Of a stretch of DNA of 64,000 nucleotides, positions 46,308 to 55,289 are shown one piece after another. The notes under the pieces are model-generated. The model searched no databases. It was not told the origin of the DNA and worked only from the letters and a program-made list of their open reading frames with translations. The stretch is taken from NCBI RefSeq assembly GCF_040419245.1, contig NZ_JAZHOH010000001.1, forward strand, positions 1,984,001 through 2,048,000, read 5' to 3'. Source of the stretch: Ewingella sp. CoE-038-23 (lineage in GTDB: Bacteria; Pseudomonadota; Gammaproteobacteria; Enterobacterales; Enterobacteriaceae). Position numbers and translations under genes: made by a program. The stretch's first letter is position 1, and each line of letters begins with the position of its first letter.

Positions 46308-47258
46308 TTAAGGCTGTTTGACCTTAAAGCTTTCGTCGAAGGTGTTCTTCACCTCCAGCTTGACCGGCAGTAAGCCCTGATCATGGTAGAAATCAGCGGT
46401 TTGTTGCTGCTGGGTTTGAGTCTCTTCATCGATAGATTGCCAGTAAGATTTACGGCGTTCGAAGGAGAGACGAGCCGCAGGCAGCGGGAAGCCGATGATT
46501 TTTGCCAACTGCTGGCTGTACTCATCCAGATGCTGATAGGCCCACACTTGCGAATCGCTCAGGCGTTGCAAGTAGTCAGTAATGGCTTGGCGCTTGGCGT
46601 TATCTTTCAGCGCTGAATCGGTGGCGGCCAGGAAGCTGTTGCCAGACCACAGTCCGCGCCCATTCACCACTACCCGCAGATGATCCTGCGTTTCGGCGAA
46701 GGCGGTGTAAGGTTCCCACGTCGCCCAAACATCTACTGAACCCTGCGTCAGCGCCAGCTTGGCGTCGCTCGGCGGTAAGAAGCGGAAGGTAACATCTTTG
46801 GCGGAAAGCCCGGCCGAGGCCAATGCCTTCAGCGCCACGAAGTGACCAATAGAACCACGGTTAGTGGCGATGCTTTTACCTTTTAAATCCGCCGCTGTTT
46901 TGATTAGGCTGTCAGGCTTGACCAGCAGCGCCGTGCCGTAGGCGTCTGATTTATCCACCGCAATGGCTTTCACCTGCGCCCCGGCGGCTTCGGCAAACAG
47001 CAGCGGCGCGTCGCCAATGATCCCTACGTCCACGGCCTGCGCGTTGAGCGCTTCGGCGAGAGGCGCGGCGGCGGGGAATTCCGACCATTCGATTTTGTAC
47101 GGCAGGTTATCCAGCTTTCCCGCCGCTTCCAGCTGGGCGCGCATATTGCCTTTCTGGTCGGCGACGCGCAGCGTCACTTCATCGGCCCACGCCAGATTTA
47201 CGCTGCCCATCAGGGTGGTGGCAACCAGCAATTTTCCCAATGATTTCATTATGGTCAT
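46308..47258 (-). CDS. Aliphatic sulfonate/nitrate-type ABC substrate-binding protein
   Basis: Periplasmic binding protein of the SsuA/TauA family. From MTIMKSLGKLL at 47258 (or 47249) it has a signal peptide ending near NLAWA-DE and a mature domain with TLRVADQKGNMRAQLEAAG, DVGIIGDAPLLFAEAAG and SVDVWATWEPYTAFAE, the ligand-binding core of the family. It starts 2 bases after the stop of the flavin monooxygenase gene, so the two are coupled. No permease or ATPase gene lies next to it, so it must share one encoded elsewhere. A long N-terminal extension in the open frame is an artefact of overlap. Confidence 0.87.
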   Translation of the reverse strand: MTIMKSLGKLLVATTLMGSVNLAWADEVTLRVADQKGNMRAQLEAAGKLDNLPYKIEWSEFPAAAPLAEALNAQAVDVGIIGDAPLLFAEAAGAQVKAIAVDKSDAYGTALLVKPDSLIKTAADLKGKSIATNRGSIGHFVALKALASAGLSAKDVTFRFLPPSDAKLALTQGSVDVWATWEPYTAFAETQDHLRVVVNGRGLWSGNSFLAATDSALKDNAKRQAITDYLQRLSDSQVWAYQHLDEYSQQLAKIIGFPLPAARLSFERRKSYWQSIDEETQTQQQQTADFYHDQGLLPVKLEVKNTFDESFKVKQP

Positions 47259-47260
47259 TT

Positions 47261-48358
47261 TTATACCGTCGATTCGTGTTGAGGGTGTTTTTGAGCCAGA
47301 CGCGCGGCGATTTTTTTGCGCGTTAGCGGGATCAGCTCTTTGCCATATTCCACTGCGTCGTTGAGTGGGTCGAAGCCGCGAATTAAGAAGGTGTGGATCC
47401 CTAAATCGTAATATTTCAGCAACGCGTCGGAGACCTGCTCCGGCGTGCCGACCAGCGCGGTGGAGTTCGAACCGCCGCCAATCAGACCGGCAATGCCGGT
47501 CCATAGACGCTCGTCGAGGCGATCCCCCTGAGCCACGGCGTTGAGCAGCCGCTCGGCGCCGACGCTTTGCGGTTTTGGCGCCTGAGACTGGCCGTTGCGG
47601 GCAATCAGCGCGGCGGCTTTTTCGCGAATAGTTTCGGCCTTGGCCCAGGCTTCTTCTTCGGTACGGCCGAGAATAGGGCGGAAGGAGATGCTGAATTCAA
47701 TCTCGCGCTGATGGCGCGCGGCGGAGGCTTTCACCGCCTGTACCGTTTCGGCTGCGCTGGCCAGCGGCTCGCCCCACAGGGCAAACACATCGGCCTGCTT
47801 GCCCGCCACGCGGATGGCGTCTTCCGAAGAACCGCCGAAGAACACCGGCAAATGCTGATTGAAAGGTTTGATGGCCGAGAAGGCGTTTTCCGCCTGATAA
47901 AACTCCCCGTGATGGTCAAAGCCTTTGACCGAATACCACTCGTTTTTCAGCACATCGATATACTCGTCGGTGCGTGCGTAACGGCCGGACTTCGGCACAA
48001 AGTCGCCGTCGCGGCGCTGTTCGGCGTCGCTACCGCCGCTGATGATATGCACCGCTAAACGGCCGTCGAGCAGGTGATCGAGGGTCGCCAGCTTTCGCGC
48101 CGCAAGTGTCGGGGCTACAAACCCGGGGCGATGGGCTAACAGGAAGTGGATACGGGAAGTGTTAGCTCCCGCGTGCGCGGTGACTAAAAAGGCATCAGGT
48201 TGGTCGGAGGCGTAAGCCACCAGAATGCGGTCAAATCCCGCATCCTCGTGGGCTTTGGCGAAGTCGGCGATATATTTCTTATCGAATATTGGCCCCGTCG
48301 CGGGAATTATTTCGGAGGCCAAACGATGGCCGATCATACCAATGAATTGCACGCTCAT
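47261..48358 (-). CDS. LLM class flavin-dependent monooxygenase (SsuD-like)
   Basis: A 365-residue TIM-barrel monooxygenase of the bacterial luciferase / alkanesulfonate monooxygenase group, which uses FMNH2 to cleave sulfonates or related compounds. Family features are AFLVTAHAGANTSRIHFLLAHRPGFVAPTLAARKLATLD (positions about 55-90), HIISGGSDAEQRRDGD, RTDEYIDVL, and FFGGSSEDAIRVAGKQADVFALWGEP. The coupled sulfonate-type binding protein supports a role in sulfur scavenging. The partner flavin reductase is not in the cluster. An AGGAG site precedes the ATG. Confidence 0.88.
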   Translation of the reverse strand: MSVQFIGMIGHRLASEIIPATGPIFDKKYIADFAKAHEDAGFDRILVAYASDQPDAFLVTAHAGANTSRIHFLLAHRPGFVAPTLAARKLATLDHLLDGRLAVHIISGGSDAEQRRDGDFVPKSGRYARTDEYIDVLKNEWYSVKGFDHHGEFYQAENAFSAIKPFNQHLPVFFGGSSEDAIRVAGKQADVFALWGEPLASAAETVQAVKASAARHQREIEFSISFRPILGRTEEEAWAKAETIREKAAALIARNGQSQAPKPQSVGAERLLNAVAQGDRLDERLWTGIAGLIGGGSNSTALVGTPEQVSDALLKYYDLGIHTFLIRGFDPLNDAVEYGKELIPLTRKKIAARLAQKHPQHESTV

Positions 48359-48498
48359 GGGCTGTCACTCCTGGTTGCATAAGTTGCCAGCGCATAGGCG
48401 ATGGCAGGAGCGTATTACCTTAGACAGCCTTTTACTATGTTAGAAATTAATTTTTATCATAAGTTAATATAAAAATTGTGCATTAAAAGGATTGGATA

Positions 48499-49419
48499 TT
48501 ATGCCTGCGGCTGATCGACAGCCAGAGGGGCGAGGTCCAGCCCTTGGGCGATGGCCGCCGCGAAGGCGTCAATGGCCGGAATTTGGCTGGCGGGCACGTT
48601 CGGGTACACCAGCCACAGCTGGCTGCGCGGCGCGAAGTCCTGCAAACTGTAAATTTGCAGCTGCGGGCGCAGGGCGTGGCGATCGACCAAGGCGCGAGGC
48701 ATCAGCCCTAATCCGCGACCTTCGGCAATCAGCGACAGCTGCAAGGTGACGCCAAACGCCTCGAGATTCAGCAGCAGCGGCAACCCTTGTTCCGTCAGGG
48801 CGCGTTGCAGCGCGGCGCGAAAACCACAGCCTTCCGGATTCAAAATCCAGCCACGCTGATAGCCTTCTTCCAGCTTACGCAGTGGCGGCACCTTGGGGTC
48901 ATTCGGCCCAACCACTACCAAGTCCACCGAGCCAAGTGCCTGACTTTCCAAACCGGAAGGGAACTGCTTACTGGCGGGGAACAGCACCACTGCGGCTTCC
49001 AGCTCTTGGCGCTGAACTCGGAGCAATAGCTCTTCACCCCAGCCGCTGGAGAGGCGCGGCTGCACCTGCGGGAAGTCGGAAGACAACATTTTCAGCGCCG
49101 GCAGCAGGCTGGTTTCACTCAAACTTTGCGGCACGGCCAGTCGCAGCAGGCCAGACGGCGGGTGATCCGCCGCCACCAAATCGCTCAGGGCTTCTACTTC
49201 ACGAAGAATGTTGCGGCACTGCTGAAAGACGCGTTTACCCATTAATGTCGGCTTGAGGGGTTTGGTTTGGCGATTGAGTAGCGCGATGCCCAGCGATTCC
49301 TCGAAGTTCTGCACCCGGCGGGTGATAGCGGGCTGGGTCAGCCCTAACTCCTCGGCGGCGAGGCGGGTGGATTGCAGACGGATCACTGCGACGAATGCCG
49401 TCAGATCTTCTATTTTCAT
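48499..49419 (-). CDS. LysR-type transcriptional regulator of the sulfur cluster
   Basis: A 306-residue LysR protein with the helix-turn-helix STRLAAEELGLTQPAITRRV and an effector domain starting at SGLLRLAVPQSLSETS. The start at 49419 (MKIEDLTAFVAV) is the usual LysR opening; 14 further upstream residues are unconserved. It lies between the monooxygenase gene and the divergent thiol dioxygenase gene, placed to control both directions. It could respond to a sulfur metabolite, but that is inference from context. Confidence 0.87.
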   Translation of the reverse strand: MKIEDLTAFVAVIRLQSTRLAAEELGLTQPAITRRVQNFEESLGIALLNRQTKPLKPTLMGKRVFQQCRNILREVEALSDLVAADHPPSGLLRLAVPQSLSETSLLPALKMLSSDFPQVQPRLSSGWGEELLLRVQRQELEAAVVLFPASKQFPSGLESQALGSVDLVVVGPNDPKVPPLRKLEEGYQRGWILNPEGCGFRAALQRALTEQGLPLLLNLEAFGVTLQLSLIAEGRGLGLMPRALVDRHALRPQLQIYSLQDFAPRSQLWLVYPNVPASQIPAIDAFAAAIAQGLDLAPLAVDQPQA

Positions 49420-49611
49420 AAGTGGAGCAGTCCCTTTAAGTCGCGTCTTCGAAGACGACAATCAGTCCAGCATAAAGCAAATCGTGGCCCTAAGTCGGCA
49501 CTCACAGCACATTTTTATGTGTGATTTGCATATTAGCTTATCCATAAAATGAATTTTGCTTGGTCAGTGGCGATGCTAGCCTGCAAAAAGGGCTTATCTT
49601 AAGAGGCAATT

Positions 49612-50235
49612 ATGACAATTCGACATTACGCGCCGTTACGGGAGTTTTTGGCGTCGCTCACGCGATTAGTGAGCGAGCCGCACGAGGAGCAGGAGGTGCT
49701 GGCGCAGGGGGCGGAGCTTTTGGGCCAACTGGTGGCGAACGACGCCTGGCTGGATGACAAATTTGCCGTGCCGCATCCCGACCATTACCAGCAATATCTG
49801 CTGTATGCCGACCCGCTGTCGCGCTTTTCGGTGGTGAGCTTTGTTTGGGGACCGGGCCAAATCACGCCAATCCACGACCATCGCGTGTGGGGGCTGATTG
49901 GCATGCTGCGCGGCGAAGAGATTAGCCAAAACTATGTGCGAAACGGTCTGGGGAAGCTGGTGCCAGAAGGCCAGCCGGTGCGATTAACGCCGGGAGCCGT
50001 CGAGAAAATCTCCCCGTCCGAGCTGGATATTCATCAAGTCAGCAATGCGTTTAGCGACCAGGTTTCGGTCAGTATTCACGTTTACGGTGGCAACATTGGC
50101 GCGGTGTCGCGCGCGGTTTACCTGCCGGACGGCCAGCAAAAAACTTTTATCTCCGGTTACTCCAATCGCACCTTGCCTAATGTCTGGGACCTGTCGAAAG
50201 AGCAACATCTATTGAAAGAGAAACAACATGACTAA
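49612..50235 (+). CDS. Cysteine dioxygenase family protein
   Basis: Cupin-fold, iron-dependent thiol dioxygenase of 207 residues, which would oxidise cysteine or 3-mercaptopropionate to the sulfinic acid. The iron ligands are visible as His88 and His90 (PIHDHRVWG) and His141 (DIHQVSN). The fold boundaries and length match bacterial cysteine/3-mercaptopropionate dioxygenases. Which thiol it prefers cannot be told from sequence by eye. The last 8 bases overlap the rhodanese gene, so the two are translationally linked. Confidence 0.9.
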   Translation: MTIRHYAPLREFLASLTRLVSEPHEEQEVLAQGAELLGQLVANDAWLDDKFAVPHPDHYQQYLLYADPLSRFSVVSFVWGPGQITPIHDHRVWGLIGMLRGEEISQNYVRNGLGKLVPEGQPVRLTPGAVEKISPSELDIHQVSNAFSDQVSVSIHVYGGNIGAVSRAVYLPDGQQKTFISGYSNRTLPNVWDLSKEQHLLKEKQHD

Positions 50236-51847
50236 AACTTCGCCCACGCCCTTACGTCATTTCGCCGAACTGCGCGACGCGCTGCTCAATCAACAAGAAG
50301 TTGCCCTGATCGATTTGCGCGAAGAGGCCGCCTTTGCCACCGGGCATCCGTTGTTTGCCGTCAATCTGCCATTATCCAAACTGGAGATAGAAGCACTGGA
50401 TCGCCTGCCGCGCCGCAACACGCCCATCACTCTGTACGACAACGGCGAGTTTTGGGATGAGGAGCAGGGGATTCGCAAAACCACCCGCGCTCTGGCGACG
50501 TTCAAGGCGCTGGGTTATCGCGATATTACGCTGTTAGCCGGGGATTTGGCGGGCTGGCGTGAAGCGGGCGGCGAAATCTTTATTGATGTGAACGCGCCGG
50601 GCAAAGCTTTCGGCGAGTGGGTTGAACACCACTACCACACGCCATCGTTCAGCGCCGAGCAGGTGCAGGCGCTGCAACAGCAAGGGGCGGACATCGCTAT
50701 TCTGGATGTACGGCGTTTCGACGAATTCAACACCATGAGCATTCCCAACGGCGTCAGCGTGCCGGGCGGCGAGCTGGTCCTGCGCCTGCGCGACGCGGTG
50801 CCGAACCCGCAAACGCAGGTGATTATCAACTGCGCCGGACGCACCCGCAGCATTATTGGTACCCAGTCGCTGATCAACGCGGGCATTCCTAATCCGGTGG
50901 CGGCGCTGCGTAACGGCACTATCGGCTGGACGCTGGCGGGGCAGACTTTGGCACATCAGCAGCAGGCCAGCTTCCCGCCGCTGAGTTTCTCTTCAAAACA
51001 GGCGGCGGCAAAGAGTGCCCAAAACGTAGCCCGTCGCGCCGGGGTGAAATACATTTCAGCCGAAACGCTGGCCGAATGGCAGCAAGACAGTTCCCGCACG
51101 CTGTATCTGTTCGACGTGCGCACGGCGGAAGAGTACGCGGCGGGGCATTTCCCCGGTGCGCGCCACGTGCCCGGCGGGCAATTAGTGCAAGAAACTGACC
51201 ACTACGCCAGCGTGCGCGGCGCAAGGATTGTGCTGGCCGATGATCAGCAGGTGCGCGCCGAGCTGGCGGCCTCTTGGCTGGCACAGATGAACTGGGAAGT
51301 CGCGGTGCTTGACGCCGCGGGGGCGGATTTCACCGAGCAGGGTCACTGGCAGGCGAAAACGGCGGCGGCTCCGGCTGTCGAAGAAGTGCTGCCCGCCCAG
51401 CTACAGCAGTGGCTGGAGGAGGGGAGTACTGGCGTGATTGACCTGACAACCAGCGCCAACTTCCGCAATCGCCGCATTCCGGGCGCGTTGTGGACCACTC
51501 GCGCCAATATCGCTCAGGCGGTTCGCCGCCATCCGGCGGTGTCACGCTGGGTAGTCACCTGCACCAGCGGGCTGTTAGCACGTTACGCTGTCACCGAAGT
51601 GGCGGCGCTCACTGGCTCTCCGGCCTATCTGTTGCAAAAAGGCACGGTGGGCTGGATTGATGCGGGTCTGCCGCTGGAGCTCGGCGACTCTGTGTGGATT
51701 GTGAATGCGCAAGATCGCTACCGTCGCCCCTATGAGGGCACCGACGTCAGCCCGCAGGCGATGCAGGATTATCTGGACTGGGAGTATGGTTTAGTGGCGC
51801 AGTTGGAGAAGGACGGGACTCACGGCTTTAAATTATTACAGGCTTAG
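50228..51847 (+). CDS. Four-domain rhodanese-like sulfurtransferase
   Basis: A 539-residue cytoplasmic protein made of four consecutive rhodanese domains (about 1-130, 135-245, 268-385, 388-500). The active-site cysteine is present in domain 2 (Cys202, NCAGRTRS) and domain 4 (Cys445, TCTSGLLAR). Domains 1 and 3 have non-cysteine residues at the equivalent loops (LYDNGEFWD and VLADDQQVR) and are presumably structural. It could accept or carry sulfane sulfur released from thiol catabolism by the overlapping dioxygenase. The substrate is unproven. Confidence 0.9.
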   Translation: MTKTSPTPLRHFAELRDALLNQQEVALIDLREEAAFATGHPLFAVNLPLSKLEIEALDRLPRRNTPITLYDNGEFWDEEQGIRKTTRALATFKALGYRDITLLAGDLAGWREAGGEIFIDVNAPGKAFGEWVEHHYHTPSFSAEQVQALQQQGADIAILDVRRFDEFNTMSIPNGVSVPGGELVLRLRDAVPNPQTQVIINCAGRTRSIIGTQSLINAGIPNPVAALRNGTIGWTLAGQTLAHQQQASFPPLSFSSKQAAAKSAQNVARRAGVKYISAETLAEWQQDSSRTLYLFDVRTAEEYAAGHFPGARHVPGGQLVQETDHYASVRGARIVLADDQQVRAELAASWLAQMNWEVAVLDAAGADFTEQGHWQAKTAAAPAVEEVLPAQLQQWLEEGSTGVIDLTTSANFRNRRIPGALWTTRANIAQAVRRHPAVSRWVVTCTSGLLARYAVTEVAALTGSPAYLLQKGTVGWIDAGLPLELGDSVWIVNAQDRYRRPYEGTDVSPQAMQDYLDWEYGLVAQLEKDGTHGFKLLQA

Positions 51848-51858
51848 CGGGGAAGAAT

Positions 51859-51881
51859 CAGGGCTCAATCACTGAGCCCTG
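51859..51881. terminator. Hairpin between the rhodanese gene and yjbD
   Basis: CAGGGCTCA (51859-51867) pairs perfectly with TGAGCCCTG (51873-51881). It stands between convergent stops; neither strand has a long T run, so it probably serves both as a modest terminator. Confidence 0.6.
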
Positions 51882-51896
51882 TAAACAAAATGTCAA

Positions 51897-52163
51897 TCAA
51901 CGACGGCCGCGTGGATGCGTTCTGGCGGTCCAGTCGTAGGTTGCCGTCGAGCTGGGTACAGCTTTCAGACGACGCTTCTCGGCGCGCGCTTTAGCGGCAA
52001 CTTTCTCTTTCTCTTCCATCAATTTATCAATGTAATTGTCTTTGATGCGGTTGGTTTCTGAATTGGTCAGATCACGACCTTGAGCTTTACGGCTCTGGTC
52101 AAGCAGCGTTTTAAGTTCGCGCTGTTCGCTTTCCGTCATATCTTGCTGGGTAAGTCTTTTCAT
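51897..52163 (-). CDS. yjbD: DUF3811 family protein (YjbD)
   Basis: A small basic cytoplasmic protein of 88 residues, with MTESEQRELKTLLD, LTNSETNRIKDNYIDKLM and a C-terminal Thr-His-Pro-Arg-Gly-Arg-Arg end. These match E. coli YjbD closely. The function is unknown; the charged helical middle (EEKEKVAAKARAEKRRLK) is coiled-coil-like. Not part of this neighbourhood in E. coli, as far as I know. Confidence 0.85.
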   Translation of the reverse strand: MKRLTQQDMTESEQRELKTLLDQSRKAQGRDLTNSETNRIKDNYIDKLMEEKEKVAAKARAEKRRLKAVPSSTATYDWTARTHPRGRR

Positions 52164-52311
52164 TGTGCTGCATCCGTGTGAGGAAAGTGACCTTCAGTGT
52201 AGCGCCTTTTCAGCCCCTTTTATCTATAAGATTTACTTATTATCCAATTCGACACTGCAAGCATATTCTTTTGTTTAACAATGAAAATGTTAGCTTCTGA
52301 GAGAACAAAAC

Positions 52312-52863
52312 ATGTCTGTTTTAATGCGCTATACCATCACTCTGCATGATGCAACCATAGCCGACATGGTTCAGGTTCAGGCGATTTACGCTCACCACGT
52401 GATCCATGGCATTGCCTCTTTTGAAACTGAGCCGCCGACGCTTGACGAAATGCTCACTCGCCGCGAAAAAGTGCTCAGCCAAAATATGTGCTATCTGGTC
52501 GCCAAACGGGATAAGCAGGTGTTGGGTTACTGCTATCTGGCACCTTATCGCCCGCGCTATGCTTACCGTTTTACCTGTGAAAGTTCGGTCTATATCGCCG
52601 AAGGGCAGCAGGGGCTGGGCATTGGTAAAAGGCTGATGCAGGAAGCTATCCGCCGCGCCACCGAGGGTGGCTGGCGACAGATGATTGCCAACGTTGGCAA
52701 TAGCGAGAATTTAGGGTCTATCGGCCTGCATCAATCGCTGGGATTCCAGACCATCGGTACATTAAAAAGCGTCGGCTTTAAGCATGGCCGCTGGGTGGAC
52801 ACCGTGCTGCTTCAGCTGGAATTAGGGGAGGGCGATGTGACGCTTCCTTCACCTGCCGTTTAA
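52312..52863 (+). CDS. GNAT N-acetyltransferase (MnaT/phosphinothricin acetyltransferase type)
   Basis: A 183-residue acetyl-CoA-dependent N-acetyltransferase. The acetyl-CoA loop is seen in QQGLGIGKRLMQEAIRRA, and ANVGNSENLGSIGLHQSLGF is typical of the YncA/Pat subgroup, which acetylates methionine sulfoximine, sulfone or phosphinothricin. A detoxifying role is likely but the substrate cannot be read from sequence. The start at 52312 has GAGAG upstream; MRYTITLH at 52324 is an alternative. It stands alone between yjbD and a 303-bp gap. Confidence 0.85.
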   Translation: MSVLMRYTITLHDATIADMVQVQAIYAHHVIHGIASFETEPPTLDEMLTRREKVLSQNMCYLVAKRDKQVLGYCYLAPYRPRYAYRFTCESSVYIAEGQQGLGIGKRLMQEAIRRATEGGWRQMIANVGNSENLGSIGLHQSLGFQTIGTLKSVGFKHGRWVDTVLLQLELGEGDVTLPSPAV

Positions 52864-53166
52864 TCCTCCAACTCACGCCTTCTCCCCCTGCGACTGAAGG
52901 CGTAACGCCATACCCTGCTAAATTTACTAGGTTTTTTCGCTTTAACTTCCACCCTTGCAATACTCTCCGTGACAGGAGATCTGCATTATCTTCTGCACAT
53001 CCCTCGCCAGGCTCACCACCCTCTGGGAGCCTCATTGCTACCCGTTTTCAGCTGCCGCACGGCTATTACCGTTGTGTCAGGGACCAGCAATCAACGCATC
53101 ATCGCCTCGAAGCGAGAAATTTGAAAACGTAGAGGTGCTCACTCCAAACATCAATAAGGAATCCCT
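52864..53166. other. Gap upstream of the beta-helix gene
   Basis: 303 bp without a gene. No repeat, dyad or transposon end is evident apart from a small CTCGAAGCGAG hairpin near 53106-53116. It presumably holds the promoter of the beta-helix gene, whose AAGGAA ribosome site is at about 53156-53161. Confidence 0.5.
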
Positions 53167-55014
53167 ATGAAAACGCTCAATACTATTTCTGAATTGCAAA
53201 ACCAAGATCCACAAGAAGATATGAACGTATTTGTAAAAGGCTATTACTCGGCGGGTGACGGCGGCGGCGGGCACTATTATTGGGACCCGCCAAGCAGTAA
53301 ATCGGTGAATCAGGGCACGGTAATTGGCTCGGTCCACAGCTCGAGCGGGCGCTGGCTGCTGCTCGATCAGGATGTGGGCGATTTCCGCACCTTCGGCATT
53401 TTTGATAATACTATCCCCGCCGATGATGCCCTCGATGCCTTAGTGAATGACGCCGCGTTCAGCCAGATTTATGCCTACTCCGACCTGCTGTTTCAGCGCC
53501 GACATCGTTTTACGCGTTCAGACATCACCCTCGACTTCCAAAATCACACCCTTTATACCCACGGCATTGAGCCTACCGGGCCAGACGATCCCTTTGCCGC
53601 CGTAATGTTCTTTCAGGGCGGACTGGTCGGCTCGGCCATCACCTTCACACTCACCAATACCTTGCCCGAACTGACGGATATCTTCCCGGTCGGTGACTCC
53701 ACGCAATTTAAGGTGGGGGATTGGTTCGCCGTCGAAGTCAAAGCCATCAAGGGTTCTGCCGAGCGCGAGCTGCAAAAGTTGGTGAAAGTGATCGCCATTA
53801 TCGACCCAACGCATATTCAGGTGGGTTATGCCAACGGCTGGGAACTGCAGCCGGGGCGGGTGATTAGCTGGCAGAAGGTTGAGCCAGTTCATCACGTTAC
53901 GGTGCAAAATCTGCAATTTATCGGTGCCGGCACCGACCAGCTGACCGGCAGCCATCCTGTGGCTTTTGAATACGCCATTTATGCCAACGTGCAGGGCATT
54001 CACTCTACTGGCTCTTTCTGGCCGGTGGTGATGCGGCGCTGGAATACCTATTACTTCACCAAACAGTGTTCACTGATGAACCCGCCGAACACCGCCTACG
54101 GCGGCGCGGGTTATCTGACCCAGCAAATTTACTGTCTGTACGGCCACGTCAGTGACTGCAACGTCGCCAACGCGCGGCATTTAAATGACTTCACCGGCTC
54201 GGCCTATTGTCTGGTAGAAAACTGCCACGCCAACGGGCAAAGTGCCGAAAAGGGGCCATTCGTCACCCACGGCCAGTATGAGCATGACCTGACCTACACC
54301 GGCAACTCCGGGCTGATGACCTTCGCCAACTCCGGCGCAACCTGGGGCGGCAGCGCTAAACGCATTAATGTGCGCAAACAGCTTTGCCCGTGGTTTGTGG
54401 CGCAGTCCAGCGTGAGCGAACTGACGCTGGAAGACGTGGTGGTGATCGCCGACCCGGCAATTCCCCAGTCCGGCATGTTGTGGGTCAATGTCGATGGTCT
54501 GCACATGACGGGCTGTACGGCGGATCGCACGCTGAGGATCAGTCAGGTGTCGCGGCGCTCGGCGCGCAAGAATGTGATTCAGCAGTGCCAGTTCTCTTTG
54601 CTGGATGACAAAGCGCCGGTGGTGAGGGTCAACGTCACCTCGCCGATCGTCTTTATTGATACGGTGTTCAAAGGGATCAACGGGCATCCGTTCGCCAGCA
54701 CCGCGCCGCTGAGCTTTGTGCGCTGCGACTTCGTGGGTGATGTGACCAGCACGCCGATCCTGCTTTCTTCGACCCAACTGACCTTTGATAGCTGCCGGAT
54801 TGATGGCGGGTTATTGACGTGGCAGGGGAGCGGGGCGGCGCAGTACAACATTTTTGCCTCAGTCTTCACCAATAGCCGCCTCGACTTCACGGCCTTTAAC
54901 CCCGCGACCAGCTCATTGATCGCCGTGAATAATCGGCTGAAAAGCACCGCCGTCATTGCCCAGCCTGTACCCGCTGATAATGTGATTTTGCAGCAAAATA
55001 TTACGCTTCCCTAA
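53167..55014 (+). CDS. Right-handed beta-helix, tailspike-like protein
   Basis: A 615-residue protein. The N-terminal segment FVKGYYSAGDGGGGHYYWDP (residues about 21-40) is the sort of head seen at the start of phage tailspikes and capsule depolymerases, and the body is a series of short beta-strand turns typical of parallel beta-helices (VTVQNLQFIGAG, CLVENCHANG, NVIQQCQFSL, FIDTVFKG, LTFDSCRIDGG). No signal peptide or membrane segment is seen. There are no phage genes around, so it is an orphan. It may be a polysaccharide lyase or hydrolase, but no catalytic residues can be named. Followed by a strong hairpin. Confidence 0.75.
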   Translation: MKTLNTISELQNQDPQEDMNVFVKGYYSAGDGGGGHYYWDPPSSKSVNQGTVIGSVHSSSGRWLLLDQDVGDFRTFGIFDNTIPADDALDALVNDAAFSQIYAYSDLLFQRRHRFTRSDITLDFQNHTLYTHGIEPTGPDDPFAAVMFFQGGLVGSAITFTLTNTLPELTDIFPVGDSTQFKVGDWFAVEVKAIKGSAERELQKLVKVIAIIDPTHIQVGYANGWELQPGRVISWQKVEPVHHVTVQNLQFIGAGTDQLTGSHPVAFEYAIYANVQGIHSTGSFWPVVMRRWNTYYFTKQCSLMNPPNTAYGGAGYLTQQIYCLYGHVSDCNVANARHLNDFTGSAYCLVENCHANGQSAEKGPFVTHGQYEHDLTYTGNSGLMTFANSGATWGGSAKRINVRKQLCPWFVAQSSVSELTLEDVVVIADPAIPQSGMLWVNVDGLHMTGCTADRTLRISQVSRRSARKNVIQQCQFSLLDDKAPVVRVNVTSPIVFIDTVFKGINGHPFASTAPLSFVRCDFVGDVTSTPILLSSTQLTFDSCRIDGGLLTWQGSGAAQYNIFASVFTNSRLDFTAFNPATSSLIAVNNRLKSTAVIAQPVPADNVILQQNITLP

Positions 55015-55022
55015 CCGCCAAT

Positions 55023-55055
55023 GCCTGCGAAGAATAGGTCTTATTCATCGCAGGC
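55023..55055 (+). terminator. Long hairpin after the beta-helix gene
   Basis: GCCTGCGA (55023-55030) pairs with TCGCAGGC (55048-55055), and inside it GAATA pairs with TATTC, leaving a 4-base loop. It follows the stop by 8 bp but has no T tract. It may be a Rho-dependent or structural 3' end. Confidence 0.6.
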
Positions 55056-55243
55056 CTCTACCTCGCCGCTAATCTGAAGAAGGATCGGTTGCTGATCAAT
55101 GATGATCCAAGTTGGTGCTACCGATCTCCGCCCGCTATGTCATGAGCAGAGCGGCGCTGCCGTATGCCGCGTGAACCCCAAATACACTCAGCGGCCGGAC
55201 TCAAGAAAGCTTACCCAGATGAGAGTCAATTGCGGAATTTAAC

Positions 55244-55260
55244 GATAATCATTATCATCT
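55244..55260. promoter_or_regulatory. Fur box upstream of the iron-siderophore binding protein gene
   Basis: The palindrome GATAATCATTATC (55245-55257) matches the Fur core. It is about 33 bp upstream of the start at 55290, so it probably overlaps the promoter. Confidence 0.85.
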
Positions 55261-55289
55261 TTTCCCTGCCCATTTGATCCCGAGACGTT

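Noticed and set aside
53167..55014. Prophage remnant
   Set aside because: Only one tailspike-like gene is present, with no integrase, lysis or structural genes and no attachment-site repeats seen on either side.
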